In this document: positions 26,147 through 39,591 of the stretch, piece by piece | How positions within the stretch are numbered: position 1 is the first letter of the stretch | Layout of the letters: every line of letters starts with the position of its first letter | Source: QHCA01 sp003244095 | Lineage (GTDB): Bacteria; Actinomycetota; Actinomycetes; Mycobacteriales; QHCA01 | Assembly (NCBI GenBank): GCA_038329965.1 | Contig: JBBQNN010000003.1 | Span: 55,084-119,083, forward strand | Reading direction: 5' to 3' | Length of the DNA: 64,000 nt | The notes under the pieces: generated by a model | Told to the model about the DNA's origin: nothing | The model's database searches: none | What the model saw: the letters and a program-made list of their open reading frames with translations, nothing else | Made by a program: the position numbers and the translations under genes

Positions 26147-28348
26147 TCACAGGGCCGCCATCGCCTCACCGGTGTAGCGCAACCAGATGGTGCCGAGCGG
26201 CGGCACCCGTACCGACGCCGACGCCGGCAGCCCTCGCCAGGGCTCCTCGACCGCCTCGACCTCGCCGAGGTTACCGACTCCGGAGCCGGTGTAGACCTCT
26301 GCGTCGGTGTTGATCACCTCCTGCCACGTGCCGGCCCGGGGCAGCCCCAGCTGGTAGCTGTCGTGCGGGACGCCGGCGAAGTTGGCGACGCAGGCCAGGA
26401 TCCCGCCGTCGGAGCCGTACCGCAGGAAGGAGAAGACGTTGTTGGTCGAGTCGTTGGCGTCGATCCAGGAGAAGCCGGCCGTTTCGGGATCCTGCGACCA
26501 CAGGGCCGGGATCGCCCGGTAGGCCGTGTTGAGGTCACGTACCAGTTGCTGGACACCGCGATTGTCGTCGTTGTCGAGCAGCCACCAGTCCAGCGAGCGG
26601 CCCTCGGCCCACTCCGCCTCCTGCGCGATCTCGATGCCCATGAAGATCAGCTGCTTGCCGGGGTGCGCCCACATGTAGGCCAGCAGCGCGCGGAGGTTGG
26701 CGAGCTGCTGCCAGCGGTCGCCGGGCATCTTGCGCAGCAGCGATCCCTTGCCGTGCACGACCTCGTCGTGGGACAGGGGGAGGACGAAGTTCTCGGTGTA
26801 GGCGTACATCATCGAGAACGTCAGCTGGTGGTGGTGGTAGGAGCGGTAGATCGGCGGGTGCTGCACGTAGTCCAGCGTGTCGTGCATCCACCCCATGTTC
26901 CATTTGAAACCGAAGCCCAGGCCGCCCTGGTGGGTCGGCCGCGACACGGCCGGCCACGACGTCGACTCCTCGGCGATGGTGACGATGCCCGGCACCCGCT
27001 TGTAGACCGTGGCGTTCATCTCCTGCAGGAACGCCACGGCCTCGAGGTTCTCCCGACCGCCGTAGACATTGGGCACCCACTGGCCGGGCTTACGCGAGTA
27101 GTCGAGGTAGAGCATCGAGGCGACGGCGTCCACCCGCAGCCCGTCGACGTGGTATTCCTGCAGCCAGTAGACGGCGTTGGCGACGAGGAAGTTGCGCACC
27201 TCCCGGCGGCCGAAGTCGAAGACCAGCGTCCCCCAGTCCGGCTGCTCGCCGCGGCGCGGGTCGGCGTGCTCGTACAGCGGCGTGCCGTCGAAGCGGGCCA
27301 GCGCCCACTCGTCCTTGGGGAAGTGCCCGGGCACCCAGTCGACGATGACGCCCACCCCGGCCTGATGGAGCCGGTCGATCAGCAGCCGTAGGTCGTCGGG
27401 TGAGCCGAACCGCGAGGTCGGCGCGTAGTAGGAGCTGATCTGGTAGCCCCACGAACCGCCGTACGGGTGCTCGGCCACCGGCAGGAACTCCACGTGGGTG
27501 AAGCCCTGCTCGACCACGTAGTCGACGAGTTCGTCGGCCAGCTGGGCGTAGCCGAGCCCCTGCCGCCAGGAGCCCAGGTGAACCTCGTAGACGCTCATCG
27601 GCGCGGCGTCCCACTTCGTGCGCGCCCGCTGCTCCAGCCAGTCGGCGTCCTTCCACTCGTACGTCGACTCGTAGACCACCGAAGCCCAACCCGGCGGGAC
27701 CTCGGTGGCGAAGGCGAAGGGGTCGGCCTTCTCCCGCCAGACGTCGTCGGCGCCGAGCACGTGCAGCTTGTAGTGCGCCCCGGCCCCGACACCGGGGACG
27801 AACAACTCCCACACGCCCGTGGCGCCGAGGGATCGCATCGGCAGCGCGAGGCTGTTCCACCAGCTGAAGTCGCCGGCGATCCGCACGCCGCGGGCGTTTG
27901 GCGCCCAGACGGCGAAGGAGGTGCCGGTGACCGGTCCGCCGGGGGTGTCGTAGGATCGGATGTGGGCGCCGAGGACGCGCCACAGCTCCTCGTGGCGGCC
28001 CTCGCCGATCAGGTGCATGTCGATCTCGCCGAGCGTGGGTAGCCAGCGGTAGGGGTCGTCCACGACGTAGGTGCCGGCCGGATACTCCACCTCGAGGCGG
28101 TAGTCGCCGACCTGGCGCGGCACCACCACGCCGAAGACGCCGGCGTCGTGCAGCCGCTCCATGGGGTGGCGCTGGCCGTCGGCGAGCAGCGTGACCGACC
28201 GGGCGTCCGGCCGCAGGGCGCGGACCACCGTGCCGCCCGCGCTCGGGTGCGCTCCGAGGACCGAATGCGGGTCGGGGAGCGCGCCGGCGACGAGCCGGTC
28301 GAACTCGGCCTCGGGTGTTCGCGGGCTCGGTTGGGTCGAAGTAGCCAT
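26147..28348 (-). CDS. glgB: 1,4-alpha-glucan branching enzyme
   Basis: Adds alpha-1,6 branches to the linear glucan made by GlgE. 733 aa: an N-terminal carbohydrate-binding module (48) region, a second one near residue 130-220 (G-T-S-F-A-V-W-A-P-N-A), then the GH13 barrel. Catalytic nucleophile Asp is in G-L-R-V-D-A-V-A-S-M, acid Glu in T-I-A-E-E-S-T-S-W-P and the stabilising Asp in L-S-H-D-E-V-V-H-G-K. The length is typical of actinobacterial GlgB with the N1 domain. It is the last gene of glgE-treS-mak-glgB, 25 bp after mak. Confidence 0.97.
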   Translation of the reverse strand: MATSTQPSPRTPEAEFDRLVAGALPDPHSVLGAHPSAGGTVVRALRPDARSVTLLADGQRHPMERLHDAGVFGVVVPRQVGDYRLEVEYPAGTYVVDDPYRWLPTLGEIDMHLIGEGRHEELWRVLGAHIRSYDTPGGPVTGTSFAVWAPNARGVRIAGDFSWWNSLALPMRSLGATGVWELFVPGVGAGAHYKLHVLGADDVWREKADPFAFATEVPPGWASVVYESTYEWKDADWLEQRARTKWDAAPMSVYEVHLGSWRQGLGYAQLADELVDYVVEQGFTHVEFLPVAEHPYGGSWGYQISSYYAPTSRFGSPDDLRLLIDRLHQAGVGVIVDWVPGHFPKDEWALARFDGTPLYEHADPRRGEQPDWGTLVFDFGRREVRNFLVANAVYWLQEYHVDGLRVDAVASMLYLDYSRKPGQWVPNVYGGRENLEAVAFLQEMNATVYKRVPGIVTIAEESTSWPAVSRPTHQGGLGFGFKWNMGWMHDTLDYVQHPPIYRSYHHHQLTFSMMYAYTENFVLPLSHDEVVHGKGSLLRKMPGDRWQQLANLRALLAYMWAHPGKQLIFMGIEIAQEAEWAEGRSLDWWLLDNDDNRGVQQLVRDLNTAYRAIPALWSQDPETAGFSWIDANDSTNNVFSFLRYGSDGGILACVANFAGVPHDSYQLGLPRAGTWQEVINTDAEVYTGSGVGNLGEVEAVEEPWRGLPASASVRVPPLGTIWLRYTGEAMAAL

Positions 28349-28373
28349 GGAAGTCCTCGGTTTGGACGCCGGT

Positions 28374-29735
28374 CTAACCCGTCAGCCGGGCGATCGACGC
28401 GAGCGGGATCGGCAGCCAGGTCGGCCGGTTGCGGACTTCGTATACCGCCTCGTATACCGCTTTGTCGAGCTCGAAGGCGCGCAGCAGTGTCACCTGCTTG
28501 CGCGGGTCGTCGCCGGCTTCCTCCGCGTATCCGGCGCAGAACGCGTCGCGGTTGCGTTCGGCCCACTCGGTGGCCCGGTATTCCAGGTGCTGCTCGCTGC
28601 CGTGGTCGGAGAGCAGGTGCCGGGCGGCATAGTCGAAGGAACGCAGCATGCCCGCCACGTCGCGCAGCGGCGACATGAACTCGGTGCGCTCGGCGATCGG
28701 CCGGGCCGGCTCGCCCTCGAAGTCGATCAGCACCCAGCCGGTCATGGTGCGCAGCGCCTGGCCGAGGTGGAAGTCGCCGTGGACGCGCTGGACGCGGACC
28801 GGCTCGGTGAGCGCGGCCACCTCGTCGAACGCGGCGCGCAGGCCCTCGGCGTGCGGCAGCAACTCGGGTACGACGGTGAGCGCGGCCGCCAGCCGGTCGC
28901 GCATCTGCTGCGCGGTGCGGCGGCACTGCTTGGGGCCGGCCTTGCGCGCGCCCAGCGCGGTGGCCAGGTCACTATGCACCCGCGCCGTGGCCTGGCCCAG
29001 CCGGCTCGCCTCGCCGGCGAAGTCGCCGCCGACCTCGTCGGCATGCAGATCGGCCTCTGCGTAGAGGTCGCGCACGCTGGTCGTAGCCATGTGCCAGCCG
29101 TCGGCGGCGTTGGCCACGTAGTCCTGCAGCATGGCGTAGGTGACGTCGGGATCAGCGCTCTCGATCGCCCCGAGCGGCGCGGCGATGTGCCGGCAACCTT
29201 CCGAGGACAGCGCCCGATGCACCTCGAGGTCGGGATTGCGCCCCTCGCTGACCCTGCGGAAGATCTTGAGGATGTAGGACTCGCCGTAGACCAGTGAGGT
29301 GTTGCTCTGCTCGGCCGAGGACACCCGGCTGGACTGGCTGGTGTCGAGCTCGGCACCCGGCTCGGGGGTGAACCGCAGGTCGCCGATCGTCGTGCCGGCC
29401 GCGATCAGTTCGAGCAGGACGGCGCTCGTCTCGGTGTCCTGGGTCGCGTCGTAGGCGAACCGGTCGCCGACCGGCCCGATGAAGGCGTGGTCGAGCCGGT
29501 CGGGCATGCGGGCGCGGACCCCGACCAGTAACTGGTAGGCCTCGCTGGTGTCGTCGTCAGCGACAACCCGCATGACCACGTGGTGCAGCTCGGGGTCGCC
29601 GGCCTGCAGCTCGACCGAGGAGGCGACGCTCACCGCGGAGATGGCCCGGTCCTTGGCGCCGTACCACCGCTGCAGGGGCAGCCAGGCCGGCAGCAGGTCG
29701 GTGAGTCCGGGGGGTCCGTGCTGATTGGAGGTCAC
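28374..29735 (-). CDS. mak: Maltokinase
   Basis: Phosphorylates maltose to maltose-1-phosphate, the GlgE donor, with ATP. 453 aa. The GTG at 29735 is preferred: it comes 4 nt after the treS stop, and the GAGGAG that serves it lies inside the treS end. The N-terminal cap domain begins L-P-A-W-L-P-L-Q-R-W-Y-G-A-K. The kinase core has V-H-G-D-F-H-L-G-Q-A (catalytic Asp) and V-L-I-D-F-E-G-E-P (metal-binding DFE), the choline-kinase-like signature of Mak/Pep2. In some relatives treS and mak are fused; here they are separate. Confidence 0.96.
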   Translation of the reverse strand: MTSNQHGPPGLTDLLPAWLPLQRWYGAKDRAISAVSVASSVELQAGDPELHHVVMRVVADDDTSEAYQLLVGVRARMPDRLDHAFIGPVGDRFAYDATQDTETSAVLLELIAAGTTIGDLRFTPEPGAELDTSQSSRVSSAEQSNTSLVYGESYILKIFRRVSEGRNPDLEVHRALSSEGCRHIAAPLGAIESADPDVTYAMLQDYVANAADGWHMATTSVRDLYAEADLHADEVGGDFAGEASRLGQATARVHSDLATALGARKAGPKQCRRTAQQMRDRLAAALTVVPELLPHAEGLRAAFDEVAALTEPVRVQRVHGDFHLGQALRTMTGWVLIDFEGEPARPIAERTEFMSPLRDVAGMLRSFDYAARHLLSDHGSEQHLEYRATEWAERNRDAFCAGYAEEAGDDPRKQVTLLRAFELDKAVYEAVYEVRNRPTWLPIPLASIARLTG

Positions 29736-29739
29736 GCGC

Positions 29740-33422
<3,683 letters not shown>

Positions 33423-33633
33423 GTTTCGGACGATACAGAGCCTGACGTCGTAAGCGAATCCGAGCGCACCTTCCGCGACGATCATGACGTTTGCTCCGGG
33501 GCAAAACGCCTAGAACGCCCGAAGCTGGGGGGCAAGTCATGATCATCGGACGGAGCGGTGCAGCGGCGCCATGGGCGCCGATTGGCCGGGCGTGGTTGCA
33601 ATGGCGCCGCCGACCCCCTGTAGCGTCCCGTTT
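33423..33633. promoter_or_regulatory. Divergent glgE/glgP control region with nested inverted repeats
   Basis: This 211-bp gap drives glgE leftward and glgP rightward. It holds a perfect inverted repeat GATCATGAC (33480-33488) and GTCATGATC (33536-33544), whose right half extends into the palindrome ATGATCAT. Inside lies a second pair, CGTTTGC (33488-33494) and GCAAAACG (33501-33508), with the near-palindromic centre TTTGCTCCGGGGCAAA. A third hairpin, CGGCGCC-ATG-GGCGCCG, lies at 33564-33580. The TTTGC/GCAAA centre resembles operators of LacI-type sugar regulators, but no regulator gene is adjacent and no promoter elements are clear. Confidence 0.5.
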
Positions 33634-36240
33634 GTGAGAGCTCTCCGACGGTTTACCGTCCGTGCTGCGCTGCCCGAGCCCGTCGCCGCACTCGGTGAGC
33701 TGGTGATGAACCTGCGCTGGTCCTGGCATCCGGCGTCCATGGATCTGTTCGAGTCGGTCGACCCGGAGTTGTGGCGTACCTGCCAGCGCGACCCGGTGCG
33801 GCTGCTCGGTGAGGTCTCCGCCGAGCGGCTGGCCGCTCTCAGCCGCGACGAGGCTTTCCTCGGCCGGCTGCGGGACGCCGAGGAGGACCTGCACCGCTAC
33901 CTCGACGAACCCCGGTGGTACCAGAGCCACTACGAAGGCCTGGAGGAATCCCCGCCGACCGGCATCGCGTACTTCTCGCCGGAGTTCGGCATCACCGAGG
34001 TGCTCCCGCAGTACTCCGGTGGCCTGGGCATCCTCGCGGGTGACCACCTCAAGTCCGCCTCCGACCTCGGCGTGCCCATCCTCGGCGTCGGGCTGCTCTA
34101 CCGCTCCGGGTACTTCGCCCAGTCGCTGTCGGCCGACGGCTGGCAGGAGGAGCGCTACCCGCCGATCGACCCGCACGGGTTGCCGCTCACGCTCGTCACC
34201 GGCGGGGACGACACGCCGGTGCGAATCAGCATCGGCCTGCCCGAGGGACGCACGTTGGCCGCTCAGGTCTGGAAGGCCCAGGTGGGCCGGGTTCCCCTGC
34301 TGCTGCTCGACTCCGACCTCGAGGACAACGACGAGGTCTCCCGGCAGGTCACCGATCGCCTTTACGGCGGCGGCGCCGACCACCGCATCCTGCAGGAGGT
34401 CCTGCTCGGCATCGGCGGCGTGCGGGCTATCCGGGCCTACTGCGCCCTCACCGGCACCCCGGCACCCGAGGTGTTCCACAGCAACGAGGGCCACGCGGGC
34501 TTCCTCGGTGTCGAGCGGATCCGCGAGTACACCGAACAGGGGCTGTCCTTCGACGAGGGCCTGGCGATGGTCCGCGCCGGCACCCTGTTCACGACGCACA
34601 CGCCCGTGCCGGCCGGCATTGACCGCTTCCCCCGAGAGCTGATCGAGCGGTTCTTCGGCAGCGACAACGCCGCACCCGGGGTCCCCGTCGACCGGGTCCT
34701 CTCCCTCGGCGCCGAGACCGATCCGAAGATCTTCAACATGGCCCACATGGGCCTGCGCCTGGCCCAGCGGGCCAACGGGGTCAGCAAGCTGCACGGCGCG
34801 GTCAGCCGGGGCATGTTCGCCGGGCTGTGGCCGGGCTTCGACGCCGACGAGGTGCCCATCGGCTCGGTCACCAACGGCGTGCACGCCCCCACCTGGGTCG
34901 CCCGCGAGCTACTCGACGTGGCGGCCGAGCGGGTGCCCGAGCTGCCCAAGGACGCCTCGACCGGCCTGCAGGCCTACGGCAAGCGGCGCAGCGACAACAA
35001 CGGCCCCGACGGCGCCGCCCTGGCGGTGTGGACGCTGCGCCGTACGTTGCGGGAGCGCCTCGTCCAGGAGGTCCGCCGGCGGGCCAAGGACTCCGCCCTG
35101 CACCGCGGCGCCACCGAGGCTGAGCTGGGCTGGACCTCCACGCTGTTCGACCCCGACGTGCTCACGATCGGGTTCGCCCGGCGGGTGCCCTCGTATAAGC
35201 GGCTCACGCTCATGCTGCGTGACCCGGAGCGGCTGCGGGCACTGCTGCTGGACCCGGACCGGCCGATCCAGATCGTGATCGCCGGCAAGTCGCACCCGGC
35301 CGACGACAGCGGCAAGGCGCTGCTGCAGCAGATGGTCCGCTTCGCCGACGACCCCAAGCTGCGGCACCGCATCGCCTTCCTGCCCGACTACGACATCGGG
35401 ATGGCCAAGTACCTGTACTGGGGCTGCGACATCTGGTTGAACAATCCGTTGCGCCCCTTGGAGGCCTGCGGCACGTCGGGCATGAAGTCCGCGCTCAACG
35501 GCGGCCTGAACCTCTCGATCCGCGACGGCTGGTGGGACGAGATGTACGACGGCGCGAACGGCTGGGCGATCCCGACCGCCGACGGCGTGACCGACGCCGA
35601 CCGGCGCGACGACCTCGAGGCGTCCGCGCTGTACGAGCTGCTCGAGACCCAGGTCGCCCCGCGCTTCTACGACGTCGGAGTTGGCGGCGTGCCGTTGCGG
35701 TGGGTGGAGATGGTGCGGCACACCCTGGCATCACTCGGCCCGCAGGTGCTGGCCTCGCGGATGGTGTGCGACTACGTCGAGCGGTACTACGCGCCGGCCG
35801 CCGACGCGGCGAGCAGGCTGGCAGCCGACTCCTATGTCGGCGCCCGAGACTTTGCCCGCTTCGCCGACCGGGTGCATAAGGGCTGGCCACAGGTACGGGT
35901 CGTGCACGTGGAGTCCTGGGGCGTCGGCGACACCCCTGAGCTCGGTGCCACGCTGCGGCTGCGTGCCGAGGTCGTGCTGGACGGGATAGCGCCCCTGGAC
36001 GTGGACGTGCAGGCGGCCTACGGGCGGGTCGACGACACCGACACCCTGCACGACATCACCCGGATCCCGATGTTCGACGTCGACGGCGCCGACTGCTCCG
36101 GCACCCCTGGAGCGTCGCACTTCTTCGAGGCCGACGTGCCGCTGGAGCGGCCCGGACCCTTCGGCTACACGGTACGTGTGCTGCCCCGGCACGAGATGAT
36201 GTCCAGCCCCGCCGAGCTCGGCCTGGTCACCTTGGCCTAG
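33634..36240 (+). CDS. glgP: Alpha-glucan phosphorylase (actinobacterial GlgP type)
   Basis: Releases glucose-1-phosphate from alpha-1,4-glucan chains using pyridoxal phosphate. 868 aa. The GTG at 33634 (V-R-A-L-R-R-F-T-V-R-A) is chosen because the homologous M. tuberculosis protein, as I recall it, begins at this point; a frame open from 33571 overlaps the control-region hairpin. Features include F-S-P-E-F-G-I-T-E, Y-S-G-G-L-G-I-L-A-G-D-H near 145, E-V-F-H-S-N-E-G-H, and near the end of the core E-A-C-G-T-S-G-M-K, the PLP and phosphate region. A ~100-residue C-terminal extension of beta-rich sequence follows. Divergent from the glgE operon. Confidence 0.95.
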   Translation: MRALRRFTVRAALPEPVAALGELVMNLRWSWHPASMDLFESVDPELWRTCQRDPVRLLGEVSAERLAALSRDEAFLGRLRDAEEDLHRYLDEPRWYQSHYEGLEESPPTGIAYFSPEFGITEVLPQYSGGLGILAGDHLKSASDLGVPILGVGLLYRSGYFAQSLSADGWQEERYPPIDPHGLPLTLVTGGDDTPVRISIGLPEGRTLAAQVWKAQVGRVPLLLLDSDLEDNDEVSRQVTDRLYGGGADHRILQEVLLGIGGVRAIRAYCALTGTPAPEVFHSNEGHAGFLGVERIREYTEQGLSFDEGLAMVRAGTLFTTHTPVPAGIDRFPRELIERFFGSDNAAPGVPVDRVLSLGAETDPKIFNMAHMGLRLAQRANGVSKLHGAVSRGMFAGLWPGFDADEVPIGSVTNGVHAPTWVARELLDVAAERVPELPKDASTGLQAYGKRRSDNNGPDGAALAVWTLRRTLRERLVQEVRRRAKDSALHRGATEAELGWTSTLFDPDVLTIGFARRVPSYKRLTLMLRDPERLRALLLDPDRPIQIVIAGKSHPADDSGKALLQQMVRFADDPKLRHRIAFLPDYDIGMAKYLYWGCDIWLNNPLRPLEACGTSGMKSALNGGLNLSIRDGWWDEMYDGANGWAIPTADGVTDADRRDDLEASALYELLETQVAPRFYDVGVGGVPLRWVEMVRHTLASLGPQVLASRMVCDYVERYYAPAADAASRLAADSYVGARDFARFADRVHKGWPQVRVVHVESWGVGDTPELGATLRLRAEVVLDGIAPLDVDVQAAYGRVDDTDTLHDITRIPMFDVDGADCSGTPGASHFFEADVPLERPGPFGYTVRVLPRHEMMSSPAELGLVTLA

Positions 36241-36350
36241 TCACCGTCAGGGGTGCTTCCCTCAGCGGGAACCGAAAGGCGATAGAACACCTTTGACACC
36301 TCAACGGGGAGGCCCAAGCGCTCGTAGAACGCCTGGGCGCCCTCGTTTTC
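36237..36350 (-). pseudogene. Truncated GNAT acetyltransferase, C-terminal tail only
   Basis: On the minus strand 37 codons read E-N-E-G-A-Q-A-F-Y-E-R-L-G-L-P-V-E-V, then V-F-Y-R-L-S, ending at a TAG at 36239-36237 that overlaps the glgP stop. 'N-x-G-A-x-x-F-Y-E-R-L-G' is the conserved C-terminal helix of GNAT N-acetyltransferases. The codon just before it is TAG, so nothing upstream can encode the rest; the front of the gene is gone. The base composition is lower in GC than the flanking glg genes. Confidence 0.7.
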
Positions 36351-36365
36351 CTATGACGGCGTGAT

Positions 36366-38495
36366 CTAGTCCCGAAACGCACGGAGCAGGACGACTGACC
36401 GCGCGATCACGTCGATTTCGGTGCCGGCCGCAGCCGGCCGGCTGCCGGTGAACGCGGCGTTCTCGACCGCGGTATCGAACACCAGCTCGTAGCCGCTGGC
36501 CCAGGGCGGGCCGGGCAGCGTGCATGTCACGGTCTCGTCGCCGCCGTGGAAGACAGCGAGGTAGCTGTCGTCGACGACCGGCTCACCGTGCGGCCCTCGG
36601 CGGCGGATGGCCCGGCCGTTGAGGTAGACCCCGAGCGTACGGGGGCCGTCGGTGAGCCAGTCCTCGTGCGTCATCTCCCCGGCATCGGGACGCAACCACG
36701 CCAGATCCTGGACACCGTCGGGGCCCGGCCGACCATCGAAGAACGAGCGCCGGCGCAGCACCGGCGACGCGGCGCGCAGGGCGAGCAGGCGCCGGGCGAA
36801 CGCGAGCAGGTCCTGCGCGTCCTTGTCGAGGTCCCAGTCGATCCACGAGGTCTCGTCGTCGTGGCAGTAGGCGTTGTTGTTGCCGCCCTGTGTCCGGCGC
36901 AACTCATCGCCTGCGGTGATCATCGGGACGCCGGTCGACAGCAGGAGGGTCGCGAGCATGCTGCGGACCATCCGCCGGCGCAGCACGTTGACGGCCGGGT
37001 CGTCCGTCTCACCCTCGACGCCGCTGTTGGACGAGCGGTTGTCGCCCTCGCCGTCGGCGTTACCCTCGCCGTTGGCCTCGTTGTGCTTGCGCTCGTAGCT
37101 GACCAGGTCGCGCATCGTGAACCCGTCGTGCGAGGTCACGAAATTGACGGAGGCGTACGGGGGCCGCCCGGCGCCGGCGTAGAGGTCGCTGGAGCCCGAG
37201 AGCCCGGAGCCCAGGTCGCGCACGCCGGTGCCCGCACCGGCCCAGAACGTCCGTACGGTGTCGCGGTAGCGGCCGTTCCACTCCGCCCAGGGTGCCGGGA
37301 ACTGCCCGATCTGGTAGCCGCCTTCGCCGGCGTCCCACGGCTCGGCGATCAGCTTCACCCGGGACAGCACCGGGTCCTGGTGCACGGCGGCGAAGAACGC
37401 CGACAGCCGGTCGACGTCGTGGAACGACCGCACCAGGGCAGGCGCCAGGTCGAACCGGAAGCCGTCGACGTGCATCTCGGTCACCCAGTAGCGCAGCGAG
37501 TCCATGACGAGCCGCAGCACAGCCGGCTGGCGCACGTCGAGGGTGTTCCCGCAGCCGGTGTAGTCGGTGTAGCGCCGCGGGTCGCCGGGCTGCAGTCGGT
37601 AGTAGGTGCGGTTGTCGATGCCGCGGAAGCTCAGCGTCGGCCCGCCCTCGGCGCCCTCGGCGCTGTGGTTGTAGACGACGTCGAGGATCACCTCGAGCCC
37701 TGCGGCGTGCAGGCACCGCACCATTTCCTTGAACTCCGCGACCTGGCCGCCGGCCGAGCCGGTGGCGCAGTAGTCGGCGTGCGGGGCGAAGTAGCCCAGC
37801 GTGTTGTAGCCCCAGTAGTTGGTCAGGCCGCGCCGCTGGAGTCCCGGCTCGGAGGTGAACTGGTGCACGGGCAGCAGCTCGACGGCCGTGACGCCCAGCC
37901 CGGTCAGGTGCTCGACGGCGGCCAGGTGGGCCAGGCCGGCGTAGGTGCCCCGCAAGTGCTCGGGCACGTCCGGGTGCCGGCGGGTGAATCCGCGGACGTG
38001 CAGCTCGTAGATCACGGTGTCCTGCCATGGCACCGCCGGCGGCCGGTCCTCGCCCCAAGCGAAGTCGTCGGGTACGACGACGGACCGGGGTACGTACGGC
38101 GCCGAGTCCCGGCCGTCCGGCGCCGGGCCGTAGGGATCGCCGGCGAACCCCAGCACGGCCTCGTGGAGCTGCACCGAGCCGTCGATGGCGCGGGCGTACG
38201 GGTCGATGAGCAGTTTGGCGGGGTTGCAGCGCAGCCCGCGCGAAGGGTCGTAGGGGCCGTGCACGCGGTAGCCGTACCGCTGTCCGGGACCGACACCGGG
38301 CAGGTAGCCGTGCCGGACGTGGTCGGTGGACTCGGCCAGCCGGATCCGGGTCTCGGTGCCGGCAACGTCGAACAGGCAAAGATCGACGGCGTCGGCGGCC
38401 TCACTCCACAACGCGAAGTTGGTGCCGCTGTCGTCAGGGGTGGCACCGAGGGGCAGCGGTGAGCCGGGCCAGGGGCCGGCCGGCTCAGGTGACAT
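36366..38495 (-). CDS. glgX: Glycogen debranching enzyme (isoamylase type)
   Basis: Hydrolyses alpha-1,6 branches of glycogen or maltodextrin after phosphorylase trimming. 709 aa: an N-terminal CBM48 domain (A-T-P-D-D-S-G-T-N-F-A-L-W-S near 20), then the GH13 barrel with nucleophile F-R-F-D-L-A, acid Glu in L-I-A-E-P-W-D-A and Asp in T-S-H-D-G-F-T. Near residues 465-490 an insertion rich in Gly, Asn, Asp and Glu carries short repeats (N-G-E-G-N, D-G-E-G-D); a shorter version of this loop is normal in GlgX/TreX. Its start overlaps the small ABC-derived frame by 11 nt, so the two may be coupled. Confidence 0.95.
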   Translation of the reverse strand: MSPEPAGPWPGSPLPLGATPDDSGTNFALWSEAADAVDLCLFDVAGTETRIRLAESTDHVRHGYLPGVGPGQRYGYRVHGPYDPSRGLRCNPAKLLIDPYARAIDGSVQLHEAVLGFAGDPYGPAPDGRDSAPYVPRSVVVPDDFAWGEDRPPAVPWQDTVIYELHVRGFTRRHPDVPEHLRGTYAGLAHLAAVEHLTGLGVTAVELLPVHQFTSEPGLQRRGLTNYWGYNTLGYFAPHADYCATGSAGGQVAEFKEMVRCLHAAGLEVILDVVYNHSAEGAEGGPTLSFRGIDNRTYYRLQPGDPRRYTDYTGCGNTLDVRQPAVLRLVMDSLRYWVTEMHVDGFRFDLAPALVRSFHDVDRLSAFFAAVHQDPVLSRVKLIAEPWDAGEGGYQIGQFPAPWAEWNGRYRDTVRTFWAGAGTGVRDLGSGLSGSSDLYAGAGRPPYASVNFVTSHDGFTMRDLVSYERKHNEANGEGNADGEGDNRSSNSGVEGETDDPAVNVLRRRMVRSMLATLLLSTGVPMITAGDELRRTQGGNNNAYCHDDETSWIDWDLDKDAQDLLAFARRLLALRAASPVLRRRSFFDGRPGPDGVQDLAWLRPDAGEMTHEDWLTDGPRTLGVYLNGRAIRRRGPHGEPVVDDSYLAVFHGGDETVTCTLPGPPWASGYELVFDTAVENAAFTGSRPAAAGTEIDVIARSVVLLRAFRD

Positions 38496-38622
38496 CGCGG
38501 CGGCGGAACCCGATCGTGACTGTCGCCAGCAGCGGGGCGGTCAGCGCATGGTGCTGCCCGTAGAACGACTTGCGCAGCCCCTGGGCGTCGATCACCGGGG
38601 CGTCCGGCCGCGGATTGGCCAC
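38485..38622 (-). pseudogene. Small frame that looks like an ABC ATPase start joined to an ABC-2 permease end
   Basis: A GTG-initiated 45-codon frame (AAGGA about 8 nt upstream). The first part, V-I-D-A-Q-G-L-R-K-S-F-Y-G-Q-H-H-A-L, matches the beginning of DrrA-like ABC ATPases. The remainder, P-L-L-A-T-V-T-I-G-F-R-R-R-D-V-T, ends like ABC-2 permeases, with a hydrophobic run then F-R-R-R-D. A single internal deletion through an ATPase-permease gene pair would produce this. It keeps a start and its stop overlaps glgX by 11 nt, so it may still be translated as a leader. An ATG at 38631 is an alternative start. Confidence 0.45.
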
Positions 38623-38739
38623 TTCGCACATCCTTCCCGTCCAGGGGCACGATAGATGCCCGCCGAGGTCACGAGGTGCGGTGCCCGTGCCGCGGGATGG
38701 CGGCGCGGCCGCCGACCCACGTGCTGTTGGATAGAGGCT

Positions 38740-39558
<819 letters not shown>

Positions 39559-39591
39559 CCGTCCCTTCCCTCCGCAGATCCAGGAGCTCGC

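Noticed and set aside
36366..38495. The Gly/Asn/Asp/Glu-rich loop of glgX as a possible phase-variable repeat
   Set aside because: The DNA units are imperfect and in frame, and an acidic Asn/Gly loop at this place is normal in GlgX-type enzymes.
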